From positions 62,001-126,000 of the forward strand of contig JAKVBI010000015.1 in assembly GCA_022447545.1 (NCBI GenBank): a DNA stretch of 64,000 bases. The letters run 5' to 3'. Made by a program: the position numbers and the translations under genes. The notes beneath the pieces were generated by a model, which saw only the letters and a list, made by a program, of their open reading frames with translations, made no database searches and had not been told where the DNA came from. The stretch is from Myxococcota bacterium (GTDB lineage: Bacteria; Myxococcota_A; UBA9160; SMWR01). Every line of letters begins with the position of its first letter. Position 1 is the first letter of the stretch. Positions 40,039 through 49,050 of the stretch are shown in pieces.

Positions 40039-41337
40039 TCAGACCTTTTGGCGGCAGCGAGTTTCCGCCGCCTCGGCACGCTCCACGATGGCGCGGAACT
40101 CGGCGGCAGGAAGTTCGGGAGCAATCCAACCCTGGAGCGTGCGAGTCCTGTATTCAGGTTCCTCGAGCAGTGCGATAAAACGACGCAGCAACGACAGATA
40201 CCCCCGGGCATTGGATGCCTCGATAACCGCCGCCGACAATTCGATGGGAATCGCGACCTCAAACCGGCTGCCGTCGAGGAACTCGACCCTGCCCCCGGGT
40301 GAGAGCTGTCCGAGACGCCGCATGGTGGCACGGGAATAGCGATCCATGAAACGATCCTTCGGAACCATCGCTCGGGCGAGTTCTTCATCGCCAAGAGAGG
40401 CCCTCAACACCTCCTCGAAGGCGAGCGCACATCCCCCAACATCCCTGGCCCGTATCTTTGGCAAGACCCCGCGGACCCGCTCGATATCGGCCGCACCTCC
40501 ATCTGCGGGGACGAGATCAAGCACGAAACTGTGGAGCCTGCGCACCGCGTCGTAGGACTGGCGCGAGCGCACCTCGTGCTGACGCCCCTTTTCCGTGAGC
40601 GAGACCTCCAGAACGAGATCCTCACCGAGTTGCCGACTCTCGAGCGAAGCGATGATCGGACTCCCCACGCTGCGAGCCGCCTCCTCAGCCGCTGCTCCGC
40701 CGGCGGTCTCGGTCAGGACCAGTGAAAAACCGGCATCCGCCTTCTGAATGCGAAACGTGAGCGCTTCGTCGGTCAGGAAGGTCAGCCGACCTCGTCCGGC
40801 GAGGTAGAACTCGCTCAATGCCTCCAGCGTATTGGGCAAGGGTTCGAGATCGACGACAACCTTCTCAGTACGCGAACGCACCTTGACGTGGATGTCCTTC
40901 TGAACGTAGCCATCGGCCATCACCCGGATGGTCACGGAGTCACGCTCGTCGGCTTCGATCCTGCTGGGCAGGAGCACCGTCACAGGCGATTCGGCTTGCT
41001 CGTATCCGCGTTGGAAGTTCCCCCTCACGTAGAAGATGTCGACATAGGCTTCGGAAGGGGTGGTATCGATCTCGAGCTTCCGCGGGTCGTACCAGTAACC
41101 CGGTCCACCCAGAAACAGGCCGGAGATGGGCGCAAAAAGGCGGGAGGCCCCCCAGCTCGCCTTCTTGTCCGGTATCAATTCCACGACCTCTCGCTCCACC
41201 TCGACGGGCTCGGCGGACGGAACTCCGGACTCGGCCGTGGGACCTTCGGCATGGCCGACGAGCGCGAGCAGGGCGAGCACCAGGAACGAGAGCAGTCCGG
41301 ATCGTCTGCCGCAGGGAAATCGGACGGTTTTAGCCAT
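40039..41337 (-). CDS. Exported protein of unknown function with PEGA-like segment
   Basis: 432 residues. Signal peptide (about 1-30, [20 protein letters not shown]). Residues about 85-160 resemble the PEGA fold of beta strands ([38 protein letters not shown]). The rest is not recognised; it is rich in Arg/Glu helices and lacks cysteine motifs apart from two scattered Cys. Its ATG overlaps the moaC stop by 8 bases (ATGGCTAA), so it is translated from the same message as moaC, which is an unexpected pairing. It may be periplasmic or outer-membrane attached. Confidence 0.82.
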   Translation of the reverse strand: MAKTVRFPCGRRSGLLSFLVLALLALVGHAEGPTAESGVPSAEPVEVEREVVELIPDKKASWGASRLFAPISGLFLGGPGYWYDPRKLEIDTTPSEAYVDIFYVRGNFQRGYEQAESPVTVLLPSRIEADERDSVTIRVMADGYVQKDIHVKVRSRTEKVVVDLEPLPNTLEALSEFYLAGRGRLTFLTDEALTFRIQKADAGFSLVLTETAGGAAAEEAARSVGSPIIASLESRQLGEDLVLEVSLTEKGRQHEVRSRQSYDAVRRLHSFVLDLVPADGGAADIERVRGVLPKIRARDVGGCALAFEEVLRASLGDEELARAMVPKDRFMDRYSRATMRRLGQLSPGGRVEFLDGSRFEVAIPIELSAAVIEASNARGYLSLLRRFIALLEEPEYRTRTLQGWIAPELPAAEFRAIVERAEAAETRCRQKV

Positions 41338-41824
41338 TGGCCTCTACGCCCGGGCGCGTCCAAACACCGCTCTTGCCGCCGGACTTGCTGAGCAGGTGAA
41401 CCGCTCCGATCTCCATCGCTCGATCAATGGCCTTGCACATGTCGTAGATTGTCAGGCCCGCTGCGGTGACAGCAACAAGAGCCTCCATTTCGACACCGGT
41501 GCGCGCGTGAGCCTGGGCGCGAGCCTCGATGAGAACTCTCGACGTGTCGGGATCCGGAGTGAACTCGACCTCCACCGAGTCGAGGGGAAGCGAATGACAC
41601 AGGGGAATCCAGGTATCGGTGCGTTTAGCGGCCTGAATCCCTGCCAAACGGGCGGTGGCCAACACGTCCCCCTTGGGTAACTCGCCCTCGGTGATTCGGG
41701 AGAGGGTCTCCGGTGCCATCTTCACCTCTCCTCGAGCGACACACACGCGCCGGGTAATCGGTTTGTCCGAGACGTCCACCATGTGTGCACGTCCGCGGTC
41801 ATCGAGATGGGACAATTCAGCCAT
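41330..41824 (-). CDS. moaC: Cyclic pyranopterin monophosphate synthase MoaC
   Basis: Second enzyme of molybdenum cofactor synthesis; it makes cPMP together with MoaA. The sequence is classical: [54 protein letters not shown] and the end KSGGKSGVW. Length 164. AAGGA ahead of the ATG. moaA and the other Moco genes are not in the window. Confidence 0.97.
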   Translation of the reverse strand: MAELSHLDDRGRAHMVDVSDKPITRRVCVARGEVKMAPETLSRITEGELPKGDVLATARLAGIQAAKRTDTWIPLCHSLPLDSVEVEFTPDPDTSRVLIEARAQAHARTGVEMEALVAVTAAGLTIYDMCKAIDRAMEIGAVHLLSKSGGKSGVWTRPGVEANG

Positions 41825-41938
41825 GCTTGGGTTCCTTCAATGAGGGGCCATTCGCGCCCGAGTCCGAGCGATCAGGCTGCTCGAAAACCACCGGCGCCGC
41901 CAGGGTTCATCGGGCCCGAGGTTTGGTGACAGTTTCCG

Positions 41939-42793
41939 TCATCCCTCCTGCGACCGGTCGACCATCCACTCCAGCACCTCCGTGTAGAGAGTCTCTCTTT
42001 CGGGCTCGTTGAAGACTTCATGGCGAAGCCCCGGAACCAGGTGAAGCTGCGTATCACCACGACATGCCGACGCATACCCTTCACTCGCCCGACAGGGAAC
42101 AATCCGGTCCTCGGAACCATGCAATAGCAGTAGCGGCACTTCGATCTCGCCAGCCCCACTCGTCGCCCCCTCCATGGCGGAAAACAGCTCTGCCGCCAGG
42201 CTCAGCGTCACCCTCCGGTTCACCCACGGATCGCTGCGATACGCCTCGACCACCGCGGTGTCTCGGGAGAGTTGCTCGGGCTCGACGCCGTTGTCGATCT
42301 CGAGCCGAGGAACGAGATACCGCAGACCTTGAACCAATCGACGTTTGAACTTCGAATGTTGTTCGGGGGCCACCAGGGCGGCACCCGACAAAATCCCACC
42401 CCTAACCCCCTGGGGCCTGGTCCGCAGAAACTCCGCAACCACGAGGCCACCGAGGCTGTGGCCCATCACGAACAGGGGCCTGCCGGCGCAATCGGTGGAC
42501 ACCTTCTCGGCGAAAAAGGCCAGATCGTCGAGCCAGTCCTGGAAGCGGCGCACGTGACCCGCTGGTCCTTCCGAGCGACCGTGCCCCTGGTGGTCGTAGG
42601 CGTGCACTGCAACCCCTCGAGCTGCAAACCAGGATGCCAAGGGCTCGTATCGCCCCGAGTGCTCTCCCAGCCCGTGAACCAGAACGATGCTCCGGTAAGG
42701 GGATTCGGGAGACCACGAGCGAGCAAACAAGGTTCGCTGCCCGCCAGGCGTGATGAAATGCCCCTCCTGCCGCTGGATCGAATACGAATTCAC
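41939..42793 (-). CDS. Alpha/beta hydrolase, monoacylglycerol lipase type
   Basis: 284 residues. Hydrolase_4 family: oxyanion motif VLVHGLGEHSGRY, FDHQGHGRS-type YDHQGHGRSEGPAGHV, nucleophile in MGHSLGG, acid in LHGSEDRIVPC and His in PGLRHEVFNE. All three catalytic residues are intact, so an active lipase/esterase on monoglycerides or lysophospholipids is likely. The exact substrate is not known. GTG start; no good ribosome site. Divergent from the histidine kinase. Confidence 0.88.
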   Translation of the reverse strand: MNSYSIQRQEGHFITPGGQRTLFARSWSPESPYRSIVLVHGLGEHSGRYEPLASWFAARGVAVHAYDHQGHGRSEGPAGHVRRFQDWLDDLAFFAEKVSTDCAGRPLFVMGHSLGGLVVAEFLRTRPQGVRGGILSGAALVAPEQHSKFKRRLVQGLRYLVPRLEIDNGVEPEQLSRDTAVVEAYRSDPWVNRRVTLSLAAELFSAMEGATSGAGEIEVPLLLLHGSEDRIVPCRASEGYASACRGDTQLHLVPGLRHEVFNEPERETLYTEVLEWMVDRSQEG

Positions 42794-43117
42794 GCCGCAA
42801 ACCTATCAACAAGCACCCGGGGACACCTAACTCGAGTCGTCCCCGCGGGTAAAGGTCGCAGAGCCAAGGTGTGAAATGCTCAGACGGCGAGTTAAACCTG
42901 CCCTTTTCAGCAACCCGGTGGTAAATTTAACGGGGCTAAAAAGACCCGTTTTGTGTTGGGTTTCAGGGTCAGCCCGGCAGTTTAGACCCCCTAGAACCTG
43001 ACGAGTGGGGGCTGGCTCCTACCCCAGACACGGAACTCGACGTTTCCGTAGGAGCCGGCCCCCTATCGCCGGCCTTTCGCCGTTTTGGACGGAAGAGGCC
43101 GGCCGAGAGCGAAGACC
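42794..43117. other. Divergent region with two large hairpins upstream of the histidine kinase
   Basis: 324 bases without a gene. From left to right: AACGGG/CCCGTT with a 10-base loop followed by TTTG (about 42928-42950); a 16-pair inverted repeat (43007-43022 with 43048-43063); and GCCGGCCT/AGGCCGGC (about 43069-43104), which ends just before the kinase start. Composition is mixed, with an AT-rich stretch near 42920-42950 that may hold promoters. Confidence 0.55.
43007..43063 (+). repeat. 16-pair inverted repeat hairpin
   Basis: Arms GGGGGCTGGCTCCTAC (43007-43022) and GTAGGAGCCGGCCCCC (43048-43063) with a 25-base spacer. In plus-strand RNA all 16 positions pair, one of them as U-G; on the minus strand that pair is an A-C mismatch. 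This suggests selection on the plus-strand RNA, i.e. the kinase leader. No T-run follows, so it is not a simple terminator. Confidence 0.6.
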
Positions 43118-44500
43118 ATGACGACCCGTCTCGCGAGCTCGGTCCGAGCTTCCCACGAACCGATGAACCGACTCCTCGGCCAACTTTCGGCCCTCCACGA
43201 AAGCGTGGTGGTCGCAGATGGATCCGGACACTCCCAATGGAGCAGCAGTGGCTCCGAAAGGATGGACCAGGCGTGGAAGGGGGCCATGACCGCTGCCCGC
43301 CGAGACCTTCCAAGGCTTCCAGCGGGACCCATCGAAGGGGTCGACTTCGGAATCTATGAGATCGATGACACCTGCGCGGACTCGAGTCTACTCGTGGCCA
43401 TCGGTAGGGAGGAGAACTTTGAACCTCTGACCGAGGACGCCCGCAACGAGTTTGCGCATGTGCTCGAGCACGCCCCGGACGCTGTGATGGTCTGCAATGA
43501 GGGCGCCCGGATCACCTATCTCAACGCCGAGGCAAAACGCTGGCTGGGAGGGGATTGCACCGAGATGCTGGGGGCACCGCTGACAATCCTGCTGAGCGAA
43601 CCGAGTGCTGTCGAAAGCGTCATCGGCGCCTGCTCGCAGGCGCTGCCACTGCAAGATGAAATCTTCCACCTCAGAAGCCGCGGCGGCGCCCGGCGCTGCG
43701 CCTCGGTTTCCTCGGGCCGAATCGACAATCCATTGGGTTCCCTGGTGGTCTTCTACCTCCGGGATGTCGGAGCGCGCGTGGGCGACGACACTGCCATGTC
43801 TCGCAGGCACGCGGATTTCGAGCGAGACGTGGCGAGCCTGGCCCACGACCTGCGCTCTCCCCTGTCGTCCATGCGAGCATTTGTGACGCTGCTCAGCCAG
43901 CAGTTCGCAGACCGCCTGGGGGAGACCGAGAACCGCTTTCTCGAAAGGATCGACCAGGCGGGACGCAGAATGGAAACTCTGGTGCACGACATCCTCGAGA
44001 CCCCGCACCTCAACCGGAACCGTGCCCCACGCTCCGTACACTCCGTGGATCCCAGCCCCATCCTCGACCAGTTGTCGCAGGAGGTGAAACCGCTGCTCGA
44101 TGAGGGCGGCATCGAACTGATCGTGCCTGATTCACCACCCCGGTTGTATTGCGGTGAGACCGACCTGTACCGAGTTCTGTCGAACCTGGTCGGAAACGCC
44201 ATCGAGCACATGGGCAAGTGCGACCCACGACGGATCGAGGTCGAGATCATCGATGAAGGACACCAGCAACATCTGAAAGTGGGAGACCGGGGCCAGGGTA
44301 TGCGCTACCCGCCCACACCCGAGGGGTCCGAACTCGACCCGACCGCCGACCGACCCCCCGAGGCACTGACGGTCCGAGGGTTCGGGATGGGCCTCAAGAT
44401 CGTGAAATCCATTGCAGAGAACCATGGCGGGAGCGTGTGGGTCGAGAGCCGGGCCGGGCTCGGGACCACAATCCACGTCACCTTCGGCAGTCGCCCCTGA
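43118..44500 (+). CDS. PAS-domain sensor histidine kinase
   Basis: 460 residues, soluble (no membrane helices). N-terminal region of unknown type (1-110), PAS domain (about 113-220), HisKA with phosphoacceptor His243 in LAHDLRSPLSSMRAFV, and HATPase with N box NLVGNAIEHM, G1 box DRGQGM and G2 box GFGMGLKIVK. The G1 box reads DRGQGM, where DxGxG is usual, and is followed by an insertion. No response regulator is adjacent, so it is an orphan kinase. ATG at 43118 is preferred; a TTG at 43085 lies inside the preceding hairpin. Confidence 0.9.
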   Translation: MTTRLASSVRASHEPMNRLLGQLSALHESVVVADGSGHSQWSSSGSERMDQAWKGAMTAARRDLPRLPAGPIEGVDFGIYEIDDTCADSSLLVAIGREENFEPLTEDARNEFAHVLEHAPDAVMVCNEGARITYLNAEAKRWLGGDCTEMLGAPLTILLSEPSAVESVIGACSQALPLQDEIFHLRSRGGARRCASVSSGRIDNPLGSLVVFYLRDVGARVGDDTAMSRRHADFERDVASLAHDLRSPLSSMRAFVTLLSQQFADRLGETENRFLERIDQAGRRMETLVHDILETPHLNRNRAPRSVHSVDPSPILDQLSQEVKPLLDEGGIELIVPDSPPRLYCGETDLYRVLSNLVGNAIEHMGKCDPRRIEVEIIDEGHQQHLKVGDRGQGMRYPPTPEGSELDPTADRPPEALTVRGFGMGLKIVKSIAENHGGSVWVESRAGLGTTIHVTFGSRP

Positions 44501-44592
44501 GAGACCCCTCGCTCCAAGCGCCCCCATCCTCCCCATTCAGTGACGGTCATTACTTGCCGCGCCGTTGGGCATGTCGTACGGTGCTGCGACTC

Positions 44593-45339
44593 ATGTATCC
44601 GGTCGTCTTCACGATCCCGATCATCGATTTCCCGATCAGCTCCTTCGGCCTGATGATGGCGTTGGGCTTCCTCGCCGCGACCTGGGTCACCGCAGCCCGC
44701 ATGCGCGAAGAGGGGCTCGATCCGGAACTCGCCACTTCCCTTCTCCTGTACGTGATGGTGGGAGGCGTCCTGGGCTCCAAGCTCTACTACGCGATCGACG
44801 TGTCGCTACGGGAAGGACTCCCCTTCACATCCCTGTTGTTCGCACGCGATGGGATCACCTGGTACGGCGGGCTGATCGCCGGCTTGGTCATGGGGATGGT
44901 GGGGTGTCGGGTCAACCGCATCCCCATCGTGACGGCCATGAACTGTTCGGCAGCGGGTGTGGCCCTGGGGCAGGCCATGGGGCGAATCGGTTGCCTCCTC
45001 GTTGGAGACGACTACGGCCACGCCACTCAAGTGCCCTGGGCCATGTCCTTTCCCCAGGGCGCGCCACCCACCCTGGAACTGGTCCATCCCACGCAGCTCT
45101 ACGAAGCCATCTGGCTACTTGGAGTCGCCGGGTGGCTGTGGAGCCGTCGTTCCCGCAGCCCCTTTCTGTTCGGCGAGTATCTCGTGTTGCAGGGCCTGGG
45201 CCGATTGACCGTGGAAATCTGGAGAATCAACCCAAGGGTCGCCCTGGGTCTGACCGAGGCACAGTGGATCGGGATCGCCCTGTTCACCATTGGTGCCGTG
45301 AGCTGGTTCCGGTTCCGACGGCAGAAACCAGCGACCTGA
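44593..45339 (+). CDS. lgt: Prolipoprotein diacylglyceryl transferase
   Basis: Transfers diacylglycerol to the lipobox cysteine of prolipoproteins, the first step of lipoprotein maturation. Seven predicted membrane helices. The family signature near residue 130 is GRIGCLLVGDDYG and the conserved Arg is present; the usual HGG motif reads WYGGLIAG, a Tyr variant seen in many bacteria. It would process BamD, which is encoded in the window. ATG 44593 chosen; GTG 44581 is in frame four codons earlier. Confidence 0.93.
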   Translation: MYPVVFTIPIIDFPISSFGLMMALGFLAATWVTAARMREEGLDPELATSLLLYVMVGGVLGSKLYYAIDVSLREGLPFTSLLFARDGITWYGGLIAGLVMGMVGCRVNRIPIVTAMNCSAAGVALGQAMGRIGCLLVGDDYGHATQVPWAMSFPQGAPPTLELVHPTQLYEAIWLLGVAGWLWSRRSRSPFLFGEYLVLQGLGRLTVEIWRINPRVALGLTEAQWIGIALFTIGAVSWFRFRRQKPAT

Positions 45340-45389
45340 GCGGAAAGGGGCGCCGGGCTGGGGCGGCTCCTTCCACGCCCATGGAACGC

Positions 45390-46343
45390 TCAAGTGGCGC
45401 CTTTCGATGTGCCCTGGAGCCGGGCCAGCAGAGCTCGTGAGTCTTCGACCACCGAAGCATCCTGCTCCAGGTCAGCCACCTTCCCAATGCTCGCGAGCAC
45501 CGAAACGGCGACCTTCGACAGGGTCTTCTCGTTGGACTGATCCGGGACCTCCGCCCATTGGCGCAACCCCGCAACGCTCGCGCCGTAGTCTCCACTCAAG
45601 TAAGCGGTCATCGCTGCCGCGTATGCGCTCACTCGATCCAGCTGCTCGCCGCCTGCACCACGTCCCTGCACCTCTTTCACCATGGCATCCACTTCGGAGT
45701 AATAGCCACCGCGTGCGTAGGAACGAGCAGCCGCCGAGAAGCCCTCGACTGGTGTTCCGTAGATGCTCGCCAGCAAGGCATCGAGACCCTGGGGAAAGAC
45801 CTCGGCAACCGCCCCTTCATTCTCGATGAGATAGCGGGCGAGATGTCCACTTTCTCCCCGGGCCGCAAGCAGCACCCCAAGTTGATCCCGGGTGCGTTCG
45901 AGCAGCGCTTCGACTTCGAGGAGGCCGGCCAGCAGGCGCCCCGAAACCGAGGCCAGAATGCGCTCGAATTCACCGATTAGAGCAGCCGCTTCGGGTCCCG
46001 TCTCAGCCTCGGCCCGAAGGGCTCGCATCCTGGGGCCGTAGATCTCGCTCTGGTAGAAGTTCTCCCGAAACGACATGGCTTCGTGGAAAAGGGATCCCAC
46101 GGCGAGATCCAGGAGTGCCCCGCGATAGTCGGACGCTCCCAGTTCCTCGCCGCTACGGAACAAATTATGGCAGTGCTCCTTGAGTCGGAAGAGCACGCTG
46201 CGCTCATCATCGCCGATCAATTCTTCGAGTTCGGAAAACCGAAGCGTCCCTTCCCGGTAGCGATCGAAAAGGACCTGAATCAGCTGGTGGGCCGATGTGA
46301 ACTCGCGGACGATGTCCACGAGTGCGGATTCAACGCTCGACAT
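45390..46343 (-). CDS. Helical protein of unknown function
   Basis: 317 residues, no signal peptide, no membrane helix, predicted almost wholly alpha-helical with leucine-rich segments (SELEELIGDDERSVLFRLKEHCHNL; GEFERILASVSGRLLAGLLEVE). I do not recognise a family. The C-terminal third (about 215-317) has a TPR-like look (YSEVDAMVKEV, YLSGDYGASVAGLRQW). Convergent with lgt and divergent from etfQO. Confidence 0.75.
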   Translation of the reverse strand: MSSVESALVDIVREFTSAHQLIQVLFDRYREGTLRFSELEELIGDDERSVLFRLKEHCHNLFRSGEELGASDYRGALLDLAVGSLFHEAMSFRENFYQSEIYGPRMRALRAEAETGPEAAALIGEFERILASVSGRLLAGLLEVEALLERTRDQLGVLLAARGESGHLARYLIENEGAVAEVFPQGLDALLASIYGTPVEGFSAAARSYARGGYYSEVDAMVKEVQGRGAGGEQLDRVSAYAAAMTAYLSGDYGASVAGLRQWAEVPDQSNEKTLSKVAVSVLASIGKVADLEQDASVVEDSRALLARLQGTSKGAT

Positions 46344-46503
46344 GAAGTTAGGATACCGTGCGGAGCGCCTCAGCGGCTGGCCCTGGCTCTCTCAGCGGGT
46401 CTTTCCTCGAATTGACCCGGAGTCGGTGGTTTCTGGCCGGCCCGCGCTCGGTTCCCTATCGTGGCCCCGTGCGCGATTCGCTCGCTGCACAGAGGAGATC
46501 ACC

Positions 46504-48198
46504 GTGAGTGAGACCATCGAACGAGAGAGCATGGAAGTCGACGTCCTTTTTGTCGGGGCAGGCCCCGCAACTCTGGCGTCGTGCATCCACCTGATGAACC
46601 AGGTCGAAGCCTTCAACCACTCAGCAGAAGCAGAAGGCCGGGACCCCATCGAGCCGCCCACCGTGCTCGTCCTCGAGAAGAGTTCGAACATCGGTGACCA
46701 CATGCTGTCGGGAGCCGTCATGAATCCGAGGGCCATCCGAGAGCTGGTCCCGGATTTCGAGACTCAGGGCTTCCCCACGGAATACGTATGCAATGACGCG
46801 TTGTTCTGGTTGTTCCACCCGAAGGGGAAGCTCAACATCCCCGTCGTCCCGCCCAATTTCCAGAAAACCGGATACCACATCGTTTCGCTGAACAACGCCG
46901 CCAAGTGGTTGGCCGAGCGTGCCGAAGCCGCTGGAGTGGAGATCTTTCCCGGGTTCGCGGGGGCGGAACTGCTACTCGATGGGGACCGCGTCATCGGCGT
47001 CCGTACGGGCGACCAGGGAATCGACGCCCAAGGCAACCAAAAATCGACCTTCCAACCCGGCATGGACATCCTGGCCAAGGTGACCGTTCTCGGAGAGGGC
47101 GTGCGCGGCAGCCTCTCCAAGCAACTCATCGATCGTTTCGACCTGCACGGTCGCAATCCCCAGACCTTTGAAACCGGCATCAAAGAGATCTGGCGCATCG
47201 ATCCTGCCAAGCATCAACCGGGGCGTGTGGTGCACGGGATGCAATTTCCCCAGATCATGAACGGCTTCCACGGAATGTGGCTGTACGACATGACGGACAA
47301 CCTCGTCTCCTACGGTTACGTGACACTGTTGGACGCCGAGAGCCCCTTCTCCGACCCTCACCTCGAGTCGCAGAAATTCAAGACGAACCCCTGGATGCAG
47401 TGGCTGTTGGACGGTGCCGAACTCGTTCGCTATGGGGCGAAGACGATTCCCACAGGGGGCCTCTACTCACAGCCCAAGCTCTACACCAATGGCGCGATGT
47501 TGATCGGAGACTCCGCTGGTTTCTGCAACGCACAGAACCTCGCCGGCATCCACATGGCCATCAAGTCTGGAATGCTGTGCGCCGAGACCCTGGTCGAAGC
47601 GCTCAGCAAACAGGAGTTCTCGTCCATGACCCTGGGCGGGTATGCGGAGCGGTACCGGGCAAGTTGGGCGTACGACGAGCACTATCAGGCGAGAAATTTT
47701 GCCGGCTCTGTCGAACAGGGAACCGTCTTCTTCGGCCTCAACGAACCCGTGCGCATGTTGACCGGCGGCCGAGGCCTGATCGATGATATGCACCTGGATG
47801 CAGGGCATACCCGGATGAAACGGCTTTCGGAACTCCCCAAATCGAAGCGCTCCCCGGAAACGTTCGAATTCGACGGCAAGCTCACCTTCAGCAAAGAGCA
47901 CCTGGTCGGATTCAGTGGTACGGCTCACGAGGCCGACCAGCCCTCGCATCTCGTCGTCGCCGATACCGATCACTGCAGTGACGTCTGCACCGAGGAGTAC
48001 GGAAACCCCTGCGAGAGTTTCTGCCCCGCAGCCGTCTACGAGATGGTCGACGATGACGAGAACCCGGGCAGGAAGAAGTTGTTCATCCACCACGAGAATT
48101 GTGTTCATTGCAAGACCTGCGACATCGCGGATCCGTATCAGGTGATCACCTGGACGACTCCCGAGGGTGGAGACGGCCCCGACTACAGCCGGATGTAG
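46504..48198 (+). CDS. etfQO: Electron transfer flavoprotein-ubiquinone oxidoreductase
   Basis: Membrane-associated flavoprotein that passes electrons from ETF (and so from acyl-CoA dehydrogenases) to ubiquinone. N-terminal FAD fold (VDVLFVGAGPATLASCIHLM), conserved SGAVMNPRAIRELVPDF and GGLYSQPKLYTNGAMLIGDS-type text, and a C-terminal [4Fe-4S] domain with CVHCKTCDIADP plus the Cys of ESFCPAAVYE. Length 564. GTG 46504 has GGAG six bases upstream. Works with the acyl-CoA dehydrogenase at 54669-56309; the ETF subunits are not in the window. Confidence 0.96.
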   Translation: MSETIERESMEVDVLFVGAGPATLASCIHLMNQVEAFNHSAEAEGRDPIEPPTVLVLEKSSNIGDHMLSGAVMNPRAIRELVPDFETQGFPTEYVCNDALFWLFHPKGKLNIPVVPPNFQKTGYHIVSLNNAAKWLAERAEAAGVEIFPGFAGAELLLDGDRVIGVRTGDQGIDAQGNQKSTFQPGMDILAKVTVLGEGVRGSLSKQLIDRFDLHGRNPQTFETGIKEIWRIDPAKHQPGRVVHGMQFPQIMNGFHGMWLYDMTDNLVSYGYVTLLDAESPFSDPHLESQKFKTNPWMQWLLDGAELVRYGAKTIPTGGLYSQPKLYTNGAMLIGDSAGFCNAQNLAGIHMAIKSGMLCAETLVEALSKQEFSSMTLGGYAERYRASWAYDEHYQARNFAGSVEQGTVFFGLNEPVRMLTGGRGLIDDMHLDAGHTRMKRLSELPKSKRSPETFEFDGKLTFSKEHLVGFSGTAHEADQPSHLVVADTDHCSDVCTEEYGNPCESFCPAAVYEMVDDDENPGRKKLFIHHENCVHCKTCDIADPYQVITWTTPEGGDGPDYSRM

Positions 48199-48503
48199 CC
48201 TCTCGGCTCTCGCCTCCCCACCCCCTCTCCATCCAGTCGGCAGACCTGGGGTCCAGCGGACCCTCTGGGAGCTGGTTCCGAACACGGCACTGACGTCCCT
48301 CGACTGCTTCTCGTAGGCGCGCGCCTGGGAGGAGCGCGGGGGCGATTCGCCCTCTCAGCGCTGGGCAGGCAACCCGCAGATCCACGTCGAATCACGGATC
48401 GCAACACGACTTTCTCCATCCATCGCGCCACAACAGTAACCGGCAGCCGCTACAGATTGCCGCCAAGCGGTCGAAGCACGGGGTCGGCGCAACGCTCTGC
48501 GCG
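48199..48503. other. 305-base region without gene
   Basis: Nothing recognisable apart from a GGGTCC-AGC-GGACCC hairpin (48249-48263), 50 bases after the etfQO stop. It lacks a T-run, so it may or may not act as a terminator. Confidence 0.5.
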
Positions 48504-48917
48504 ATGGAGACCAGCATGCGAAGTCCGCTTCACACTTTCGAATTTCGTCGGGTGCTCGTGGCCCTTTTTCTTACGACCTCATTGTCTTCTGCGTCGCTTG
48601 CCGATGAGGAGCAGACACGAGCCCGCAAGGCCTTCGAAGCCTTTGCGGTGACCTGGATGGAAACCGTCCAGGAACACGCAACACCCAACATCACTGGACA
48701 GGGAACGGGCGCCGGTCTGGCATATCGACAGTACGAGGACGACTTCACCACTGAGATTCGAGCGACGGGAAGTGAGAACACTCCCTTCGTGGGCGTCCTG
48801 CGCTACCGGGAAAGCCTCTATCAATGCACGGGGCCTGGCTCCGAAGGCTGTGCGATCGTCTCATCAGCCCCGGTCACAGAGATCTTCCGGTACGAGAACG
48901 ACAGCTGGCTCCAGTAG
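48504..48917 (+). CDS. Small exported protein of unknown function
   Basis: 137 residues. A signal peptide is clear (FRRVLVALFLTTSLSSASLA with cleavage before DEEQ, about residue 33). The mature part is about 105 residues with two cysteines (YQCTGPGSEGC) that could form a disulphide, and an aromatic-rich C-terminus. No family recognised. ATG 48504, or the second ATG at 48516, which gives a better signal peptide. Confidence 0.72.
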   Translation: METSMRSPLHTFEFRRVLVALFLTTSLSSASLADEEQTRARKAFEAFAVTWMETVQEHATPNITGQGTGAGLAYRQYEDDFTTEIRATGSENTPFVGVLRYRESLYQCTGPGSEGCAIVSSAPVTEIFRYENDSWLQ

Positions 48918-49050
48918 GTCCTACTGGCCGTACAGCCCTACGGTCCATCAGGGCCCCGTCGGCGCAGGCGAGAGCTGAGCCGGGGCGCGGAAACTCACCC
49001 GTTTCGGTTGGGTTCCCGCACCCTGGAGGCGGGTTCGCTGGCGACGCGCT

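Noticed and set aside
48249-48263. Terminator after etfQO
   Set aside because: The GGGTCC-AGC-GGACCC hairpin has no T-run; kept only as a remark.
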